Source: Halicephalobus mephisto
Lineage: Eukaryota > Nematoda > Chromadorea > Rhabditida > Panagrolaimidae
Reading direction: 5' to 3'
Length of the DNA stretch: 64,000 bases
Assembly (NCBI GenBank): GCA_009193035.1
Contig: SWDT01000182.1
Location: forward strand, 245,454 to 309,453
The position numbers and the translations under genes are program-made. The notes under the pieces were generated by a model, which was given only the letters and a program-made list of their open reading frames with translations, had not been told where the DNA came from and did not search any database. Below are positions 56,479-64,000 of this stretch, piece by piece (within the stretch, counting starts at the first letter, position 1; each line of letters opens with the position of its first letter).

Positions 56479-58081
56479 TCATTTTTTGTTAGATTTCTCA
56501 TCAGCTTTGACAGGTGTTGATGGAGCTTTCTCGTCTGTTGTCTTCTTTTTTTCAGCTTCATCTTCTCGGTCTTTTTCCGATTTTTGAAGAGCCAGTTTGT
56601 TGTCAATCAAGTTATGTAAGGCAATGACGGTACGAATCAGAGATCCCAAATAAATGCACATCAACTGATCATTTGTTTGAACATTATGAGCTTCGACAAA
56701 TTCCGGTTGAGTAACATCGGGCAAAAGATTAAGGACTTCTTGGATGTAATAAATAACAGAGTGATTCGCTGGTAATTTTCCTTCGGCAACTTCCTTCAAA
56801 TAACGTTGAATATCACGAAGTTGAGTGTGAAGTCCACGAAGACCCAAAAGTTGGTCAGTAATTCGTTGAGATAAAGTACCAGCAGTTTGGTCTTTGATGT
56901 CACGTAGAAGATGCTCAACTCCAACTTCCTCTGCTTCTTCCGCACCGATTTCACTAGGAACATGTTCGAACGTCTTGATAGGAGGAGTTCCGTCCTGTAA
57001 TCACCACACTTATAAAAAGTAGAAATTAGCATGATTTTGAAATTGTCTTGATGCGAATTTCTAGAACTTTTCAGAAATCAAAATAGTCTAAACTTTCGAT
57101 TTTTCACGATGGCGATTTTGTAATCAATGCTTCAAAAGTATATTCTGTCTAAGCAGATCTAGAAACTTTTATATTAAGATATATAATGAATAAAAGCCTC
57201 TATCTACTTTCCAAGATTAAAAATTATGAGTGTACTTCTAAACATTCAAAAAATCATACCTAACCCCGAAAGTACCTCACCAAAAACAGATTACTTTGTT
57301 TCTATGATTTCATACATAAGAAACAATGTACATCGTGAAGTTCTTATTTTTATATTATTTACAAAATGACTTACGTCGTGAACCTCCTGGACTTCAAGGT
57401 AGGCCTCCGTAGGTAACCCGAGATCCTTAGGTTCTGCTTCAATGATCACAAGAACCGGGTTAGGGGTGAACCGTTTGAGTTGTTCATTGATAATAATATC
57501 ATTCTTGGAGAGTTTCGGTCCAGTATGATACCAACCAACAATTTTTTCCTTGGCTGCGACTTTGTAGAACATCCCGTACATGTTCTCAAGATAATCCATA
57601 TCCAAAAACCAAGTACTTTTGTCCTTCTCGTCTTCATCAAAAGGAACAGCAAAACTGTTAGCAATATCCAGCGTCTTATCGCTTTTCATAGATCCCAGAA
57701 GAACTCCAACAACTCTCTTCACATTCTGAGTCTTACTCACGCGGTTAAAGTGATCAACAACACTCAAAAGAACAAGCGGATGAACGACAACCTTAAATAA
57801 CATGTTAAACACAAAAACAATCATTTTCTATATAAAAAAGAATTTTTTATACAAATTTTTATATAAAAAAGAATTTTTTATACAAATTTTTATATGAAAA
57901 ATTCCTTTTTATACAAAATTACTATTACTTCATATAAAAACTAAAAACATACTTTTTTAACAGGAAGATTCAAATGAATAGAACTTGCACAATGAGCAGC
58001 TCCAGTTTTCGTCGCAACACTTGCCGGAGTAGTTGTCGGGGCACTTTTCTCATTACCTTCTTCTTTCTTATGAGGAGCCAT
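56479..58081 (-). CDS. rpn-8: 26S proteasome regulatory subunit RPN8 (PSMD7)
   Basis: Exons (minus) 58081-57953, 57791-57375 and 56994-56479 give 353 residues, all joined in phase 0. The first exon encodes a polar N-terminal extension ([11 protein letters not shown]...) ending LPVKK, directly joined to [15 protein letters not shown], the start of the MPN domain. Conserved RPN8 landmarks: [46 protein letters not shown] and a helical C-terminal half with [16 protein letters not shown]. The JAMM metal ligands are absent, as in all RPN8 (MPN-minus) proteins; it pairs with catalytic RPN11 in the proteasome lid. The tail is charged and Lys-rich. The acceptor of intron 1 is AAG (57792-57794), plainer than the usual TTTCAG. 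The frame and homology fit only this joint. Confidence 0.95.
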
Positions 58082-58442
58082 AACGATTACACACTAAAAA
58101 CATAAATTACATAACACTTCTAAAATAAAATTAAAAAAAAACCAAAGCACTTAAGAAATCTCCACAAATCCAGGAATACCGAACGACCACGAAGAGAGAG
58201 AATGATGATTTTTCGCAAGTTGCACGCAACTGTCGCGCGCGTCGGTCCATTCTAACGAACAATTTCCTAACCAATCTCAAATCCACAATCCCATTCAAAT
58301 TCTAACACAAAAATCATAAATAATTCTTTATCCTTAAATAAACTGTCATACCATAAACTATTTCTCCCAAAAAACAAATACCATCATATATTCAGTCTTT
58401 AGAAATAAATCTATTACCAACAACTCGTTCATTATGAACTAT
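58082..58442. promoter_or_regulatory. Promoter region of RPN8
   Basis: 361 bp between the pseudophosphatase stop and the RPN8 start. It holds the palindrome GTTGCACGCAAC next to a CpG-rich stretch (CGCGCGCGTCGG, near 58215-58246), unusual in this AT-rich DNA and a plausible core promoter. Confidence 0.4.
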
Positions 58443-60155
58443 TTAGTCAGCTAACGCTTTCTTTCCACGGTAGAAAGTAGATAGAGCAAAGCCATATTTA
58501 CGTCCAACAAAGTAAATAAGTTCATCCCAAAGACGATCAACTTTATGACGATAGGTTTGCTCAACCATTCCGCGGCGAAGGGCTTCTTCCATGACCAAAA
58601 GGTTCAGCATCATAAATTGGGAGATGGAAATGGTGCAATGGTTACGTTGTTTGAAGACGTTCATGATGGATGACTAAAACACTTCCATGAAGTTGAGAAC
58701 CCAAACACAAAACTTACAGATACGTCAACAACACGGTCAAAGTACAAACGAGCAAGTGAATGCTTGAGAGCGATCAAGCACAGCGGACGGGAATTCCCGA
58801 CTGGAGCATGAACAATAACTGGTCCTCGGAAACGTTGATGGTTGCGAAGCTCCTGCTTCAACACGTGTTCACTGAGGACTATAGCCATATCCGAATGCGA
58901 GTTGACATATCCCCATGGGATAGGCAGCAGAAGGTCAGGCCAGCGTTCAAAACAGATATGCTTGATAGAGTGACATTCAAAGAATTCAAGATACTCATCA
59001 TCAATTGCACGATCAGTACGAGGGGTAAGGAAGTGATCAATCTCATGGTCAATGTTCCCTGGACGAATGCGAATCTTCTTAGTGTTGTAAATGGACAATG
59101 AAGTAGTACGGTAGACATGACCGTCAGAGCCAGGAGGAGCCATGTCAATAAAGGAGGTCTTGTAACGTACTCCACGGAACTTGATGATGAAATCACCAAA
59201 TTGCATCACTGGATTTTGCCTGGTCGGCCAGTATTCGTAGCACTCTTTGTCTTCCAGCGCTTCAAAACGCAGATTGACAACAGCGCGAGCACGTTCCTTC
59301 CACACAAGGCGCCAAAAGTCCTCATAACTGTCAGGCTGGGGGTTATCACACATGACGAAACGCATTCCTCTGTAATCTTCGGGATTGATGCGGCTAGCTC
59401 GGATCTTGTAGGCCTCTTTTGTAGTGGTGTCGTTTTCGAATGACAAATAAGGAACATTGAGCAAGTTGGACTTCATGGACTTGAGCTTCATGTAGTCACG
59501 TAAGATGTTGTCAAAAGCACTTCCTTGGTCAATGTGGCGACGGAACCAAGCAGCGATGTGGACGTTGAGACGACGTTCGGCATCTTCATGAGTGGTAAGA
59601 GTCCCGAACTGAAAACATTGTCAGTATTAGTTAGTAAGAGCTGGCACTTACTGGGATAGAAGAAAGAGATTCTTCGTCTTCAGGATTCTCAGCGATCTCG
59701 AGCTTGGAAATATCGGCACTTTCGTTCAAGGAAAATATATCCAATTCAGTTCCGTAATTGTCGTAACTTACAAATGCATTGGGGAAAATAGAGTTCAGAC
59801 ATCCACGTAGGTCTTCATCTAGCTTTTCAGAGTCCTGCTTGAAATCATCCTCGGCCGGAGTGGACTCGGCAGTGGTAGGAGGAGAATCTTCCATTGCCTT
59901 TTTGACCTCATCTACGAAAACCTTCCCTATTCCTTTGAAGAGATCAACATGGTTGTTGGCAACAGCGGCATCTCCGCCTCCAGTCTGTGGGTGAAATCGA
60001 CGCTTCGGGACGAAATTACGAGAAGCTGAACTGTTGGTGTAAACAGTGCGTTGAGGACATGGTTCCTTGGGGTCCTTGAAGTGGTCCTTGGCCTGTGCAA
60101 GTTTATCACGAAACTGAGCAAGAGTCAGACTCTCAACAATACTTCCGCCTTCCAT
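58443..60155 (-). CDS. PTP-domain pseudophosphatase
   Basis: Exons (minus) 60155-59652, 59608-58718 and 58673-58443 give 541 residues, all phase 0. Residues 1-~180 are polar and acidic with no domain recognised. The PTP fold follows: an ASRINPEDYRG equivalent of the YINAS loop, FWRLVWKERARAVVNL, a retained WPD loop (391-393, HICFERWPDLLLP), and the P-loop GPVIVHAPVGNSRP. In that P-loop the catalytic cysteine is Ala436 and the GxGRT pattern is degraded, though the Arg is kept. The Q-loop helix reads ISISQFMMLNLLVMEEAL. Known: nematodes use catalytically dead PTP-like proteins (EGG-3/4/5) as phospho-binding regulators. Whether this is one of them cannot be judged here. A TTTCAG acceptor lies two bases before the ATG, consistent with trans-splicing. 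Catalysis as a phosphatase is unlikely. Confidence 0.85.
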
Positions 60156-60308
60156 CGCTGAAACAACAATGAATTTTTAACATGAAATAAACAAACGGAA
60201 TAAAAGAAGCACGAGAAAATGTAAAAACCTGAGCTAACGCGAAATATCGAAAGAACGCAATCATTCGTGTCAAGAGTGACCGAGGATCGACTCGCGCTCC
60301 CTAAGATG

Positions 60309-60660
60309 TCTGAAACGGCGAAGTTGTCCTTTTCCCATGGACTTCGCGCTCATTATTACGAAATTCCGGATTTCTTTACTTTCTTGAGTATCCTATATTC
60401 TTTACTTTTAATCCTACTCAAGTAACGAACCATCAAGGATTTCTGAAATGACGAAATTGGTCTTTTTCTATAAACTTCCCGTTTATTCGAAATTTCGGGT
60501 TTTTTGATTATTTTATATCCATTTTTTATCTTATTCAAATGCCTATTAAATATATCTGAAATCACAAAACTATTGTTTCCACATCAAGTTCGTGCTCGTT
60601 ATTATTTATAAAGTTTCGATTTTCTATTTCAGATTACCATATATTCTTTTTTTCACTTTG
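60309..60660. repeat. Three degenerate 113-133-bp copies upstream of the pseudophosphatase
   Basis: Copies begin TCTGAAACGGCGAAGTTG (60309), TCTGAAATGACGAAATTG (60442) and TCTGAAATCACAAAACTA (60555). They keep the order ACTTCGCGCTCATTATT, CGAAATTCCGG and TATCCTATATTC in increasingly diverged form. Position suggests they overlap the promoter region. Confidence 0.6.
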
Positions 60661-60890
60661 TATTGACTCTAGACTGTCGCAGATTGCAAATGTAGTAGAT
60701 CCCGATCATCCTTAACAAGTACTCAATCCAATGATCATTCCTAGCATTCCTGAATCAAAATGCTGTTAGAATTCTACTCCAACTTTCGAACAAGAGATTC
60801 AACCTAGGTAAAAACAAAACCCCAACACTTCGATCTTCCCAAACATTAACCACTATTTGTCCGAAACGTGATCTTCTTCATAATAACTTG

Positions 60891-62975
60891 TTACATGTCA
60901 AAATCAGCAGTATCAAAATCATCAACTTCCATTTGGCTCGACGTATCTCTGTTGAGAGACAAACCTCTCGGCGTGAGGGCAACTTGTTGGGAAGATTCAA
61001 GAGCCGTTGTTGACCGTTTCCCTTCACGAATAGCTCTAGAGAGGTCGAAGAACTGATTAGGGTGAGTTATGACCTGTCCAAGAGCTCCTTCCTCCATCTT
61101 ATGGCTGAATTCAAAGAACTTTGCACAAGCTTTGTCAAATTGATTCGTTTTAGCCAAAGCCACTGTTTTTTGAGCTTGATCATTGTTTAATCCCATTGCT
61201 TCCAGTCGTTGAGCCAGAGCTTGAGCTTCACAATGTTTAAACGGACAACCTAAAATTCCACAGTACAGCACATTTCTCACCAAACAATCACAGGAACCTA
61301 TTTTCATCGGGAAGTGTTTTGTTACGATTTCCCCAGCGCTCATATTCCAAAATATATAAATTAACCCTCAAGAGTAGACAATTTTACAGTCTACAAATCT
61401 CTAAATTTCTAGACCTATTTAGAATAAATTTCGAAACATTGATTACAAAGTAATCATTGCATAACAAGATTACAAGCTACTTTGGTTTCTAAAAAGTTTC
61501 ACAAATTCGCTTCAAGGTAACATTGCCAATCACTAACTTTAAAGTTTCGCAATACTATGATTGGAGAATGTTGTAAGATTACGAGATTATCGCGCAAAAC
61601 CAAAAATTTAGGTTGCTTTAACTTTCAGGTTTTGGAAACTTGTGTCGGGATAATCCTTTTTTTGCGATAAAGTGGTTCTTACCGTGACAGTCTTGTGCTG
61701 CTGGAGGGTTGTTCATGATGATTCTGACGCAGTTGAAGGCCGTTCCTTCTCTGTGACTTCCCTCTTTGCCATAATGATGCCGGATATTGTAAGCGTACTC
61801 CTTGTTGAATTTGTCTACATCCATCTTCTTTGTGAATTCAGATCGGAAGAAGGAAAGCGAGCTCTCAAGTGACATTCCAGCATCCTTCAAAAAAAGACCA
61901 TATTGCCTGCGGGCAAAATGTCGGATGTGGTGCTCCATCCTGAGTCGAGAGTGAATCTGACGCATACATGGCGGAAACGACGTCTTGGCCAATTCATCGA
62001 TCATCTCAGGGGTGATCTCGTCCGGATTCTTGGGCTTGACGTAGCCGTTGACGTCCATCTTCGCGATCCGCTTCACGATGGGGATTAATCTGTCTTCTTC
62101 TCCCAGAGTGTTGAGATAAACTGCTTCCCGCTAAAAAGACGAATTAGAATTTAGGGATTTTCAAGGACTTACAGCCATGGCTTTGCTCATGATCAACCTG
62201 AATTTGGTCGTGACGACGGCGATCAGGTCGTTGAAAGTGACGTAGATGTATCCGTTGTTGAGGAACCCTCTTCTTTTCCTGACTAATTCCAAAGCTCGAG
62301 TAAATTCGACCTTCCAGAAGTCCGTTTGCTCAAATCTATCAGGTCTAATCCCACTGCCGTTGATCAATTCGTTGGAAAATTCCTTTTTTTCGGGAGATTC
62401 CACTTTTTCCAAGTCAAAGTTGTTCATCTGGAGAAACTTCATTATGTTCGCCCGAGTTTCGAGACCGAATCTAAATCTGAAGAGCTCCACTTCCTGGTTG
62501 ATGAACCATTTGGTCTGTTCTGGAGACTGACAGAAGGCTAACCGGAGGATGAAGTGGGAAATCCGGTCGGCTCGTCTGGCCTTCTGGAGGGCTTCATTGA
62601 AGACTTTTCCTGTAGCCAGAGGCATCAACACCGACAGTTCCTAAATGGGTAATGTTGCATATCACATGTCGTTTAAAAAGTTAAACCTTGATGTAAGCCT
62701 CCTGGAGGTCCTTGACGGACTTGTGCTTCTCCCTCAGGTACTCGATCTTCTTCAGCACCTTTAATCTGTCCCTACCCAGTTGCTCGAACTCTTCCAAGTC
62801 GATGCTTTCCATCGGAGGGTGCAGGTAAAGACTGACATTGTGGTCGGCTTCGTTGAAAGACACCGCCTGAAACGTCCCATATATGGAAACTCAAAAAAGC
62901 AAAACCCACATTCGAAATCCTTCTGTTTTCCGTCTTTATCTTCGATTTCACAGTTAGTCTAGGTGAAGCCTTCAT
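60891..62975 (-). CDS. pri-2: DNA primase large subunit (PRIM2)
   Basis: Exons (minus) 62975-62910, 62866-62687, 62640-62173, 62130-61683 and 61249-60891 give 506 residues, close to the ~509 of the human protein. The N-terminal helical half includes [18 protein letters not shown] and [13 protein letters not shown]. The C-terminal Fe-S half has all four cluster ligands: Cys293 (FPPCMRQ), Cys372 (NCVRII), Cys389 (GCPFKH) and Cys429 (ACAKFF). Their spacing (79, 17, 40) is nearly the same as in the human subunit. HPNQFF near the end is also conserved. Role: with the small primase subunit and DNA polymerase alpha it makes RNA primers at replication origins. Intron 4 is 433 bp and its 3' part is open in frame with exon 5 from an ATG at 61343, which is probably chance. 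Confidence 0.94.
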
Positions 62976-63562
62976 TTCGGAATCAGAAAACGGAGAAACA
63001 CACGGGGAAAATAAAGATAATTCAGAATCCTTTTCCGACCAAAATCGGATTCAAAAAAACCGACGCGCGCATTTTTACCGCTCGGACACCAGGCCACAAC
63101 GCGGGAATTTTAAGATTTGAATTTGTCACATTCAAAGTTGTTTTTCAATTTTTTGTAAAATAAAACAATTTATTTTTAATAAACTTTCCTATCTGGAGTA
63201 TTTCCACAAAGCTACAGAATATTATATAATATTTTTTAATTTTTTAGAAATTTTAAAATTAGTTTTTTTATAATTTTCTCGATTTTTTACATTTTTTAGT
63301 TTTACTTTTAAAAATTATAAAAAAGTAAAAAATCAAAAGTGTTTAACTTTTAAAACTTTTGTTTACAAAAACACTACAATGACGTCAAGTGATTTATCAT
63401 CACGTAGTTGAGAGTTCAACGATTTATCAACAAATTCATTTAATTTCCATTTAATTTTCATTATTTTATTTAGTTATAATCTTCTGCAAAAAACAGATTT
63501 ATGATTTATAAAAAACATGTTCATTCAATATTTTTAAAACTATCAAAATTAACATAAAACCA
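62976..63562. other. Cotransporter 3' flank and primase promoter
   Basis: Includes a CG-richer stretch (63059-63100, CGACGCGCGCATTTT) close to the primase start, similar in character to the RPN8 promoter, then A/T-rich spacer. Confidence 0.4.
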
Positions 63563-63805
63563 AAATTTCGAAAATTAAACAAACTAATAAATTTCTAAAA
63601 TTAAACAAGCCAATAAATTTCGAAAATTAAACAAGTTAATAAATTTCGAAAATTAAACAAGTTAATAAATTTCTAAAATTAAACAAGTTAATAAATTTCT
63701 AAAATTAAACAAGTTAATAAATTTCTAAAATTAAACAAGTTAATAAATTTCGAAAATTAAACAAGCCAATAAATTTCTAAAATTAAACAAGTTAATAAAT
63801 TTCAA
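63563..63805. repeat. 26-bp tandem array, ~9 copies
   Basis: Units of AAGTTAATAAATTTCGAAAATTAAAC (core TAATAAATTTCGAAAATT) with C/T and T/C variants, ending 30 bp past the cotransporter stop. No coding sense. Confidence 0.8.
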
Positions 63806-63834
63806 AAAGTAATTATCGTAATTACAGTACGCAA

Positions 63835-64000
63835 TCAAGAAACTGTTGTGATTACTTCTTTGCCTGTTCCACGAATAAAGAGGACTCGCTTCACGTTATC
63901 CGATAGGACTTCCAAGTAGTGAATGTAATTTTCGAGACCCTCTTTCTGTCTCGGAGCCTTGGGCAAATTCAACAACACCAATTGACTTCCACTAGATCGT
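63835..64000 (-). CDS. K-Cl cotransporter (SLC12/KCC) C-terminus, partial
   Basis: The last 54 codons plus stop of a gene that continues beyond the window's right edge. The text LVLLNLPKAPR, a Lys/Glu segment, YIHYLEVLSDNVKRVLFIRG and a final EVITTVS match the extreme C-terminus of SLC12 cotransporters, where NMPGPP, FLEVLTE and VLLVRGGGSEVITIYS are typical of KCCs. The KCC assignment over NKCC rests on the RGTGKEVIT ending and is moderate. The protein moves K+ and Cl- across the plasma membrane. It is followed by a 26-bp AT-rich array, 30 bp past the stop, and then PRIM2 860 bp downstream. Confidence 0.8.
   Translation of the reverse strand, partial: RSSGSQLVLLNLPKAPRQKEGLENYIHYLEVLSDNVKRVLFIRGTGKEVITTVS

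Overview
This window is eukaryotic nuclear DNA, almost certainly from a nematode. The evidence is an innexin, a tyrosinase followed by four ShKT domains, introns that are mostly 43-64 bp and nearly all GT-AG, PAPS-sulfotransferase and SAXO genes of nematode type, TTTCAG-like acceptors directly before start codons, and sequences matching the SL1 spliced leader at up to 21 of 22 positions on the minus strand near 37.05-37.27 kb. I cannot name the species. Genes are islands of mixed composition in very AT-rich DNA full of degenerate tandem arrays and small inverted-repeat elements.

Layout. 1-8.4 kb: no recognised gene; a terminal-inverted-repeat element with an internal 181-bp tandem repeat, AT-rich arrays and one short MITE. 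8.4-12.9 kb (-): a seven-exon R3H/DEIH-box helicase of the YTHDC2/Bgcn group without a YTH domain. 14.4-16.0 kb (+): innexin. 16.7-18.8 kb (+): secreted tyrosinase with ShKT repeats. 19.0 kb: a tRNA-like pol III unit. 19.8-20.8 kb (-): a MARVEL four-pass membrane protein. 23.9-30.7 kb (+): two divergent paralogous P-loop GTPases, each preceded by a nearly identical ~277-bp block carrying two GATA-type sites. 26.6 kb: a LINE relic. 31.6-36.3 kb (+): a SAXO-type microtubule protein with repeat-filled introns. 34.6 and 37.0-37.4 kb: SL1-leader-containing repeats. 37.5-45.8 kb (-): acetyl-CoA carboxylase, eight exons. 46-53.7 kb: a gene-poor desert of minisatellites. 53.7-64 kb (-): five genes on one strand: carbohydrate sulfotransferase, 26S proteasome subunit RPN8, a PTP-fold pseudophosphatase, DNA primase large subunit, and the 3' end of a K-Cl cotransporter that runs off the window.

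All gene models were spliced by hand, and every complete one keeps a single open frame through its exons. Most genes are housekeeping or conserved-family genes with no shared pathway. The best candidate for something undescribed is the GTPase pair at 23.3-30.7 kb. Its coding sequences have diverged strongly while the upstream blocks remain ~96-97 % identical, and both proteins carry an N-terminal domain I do not recognise. The second-best lead is the SL1-containing repeat family, one copy of which is split by a MITE.
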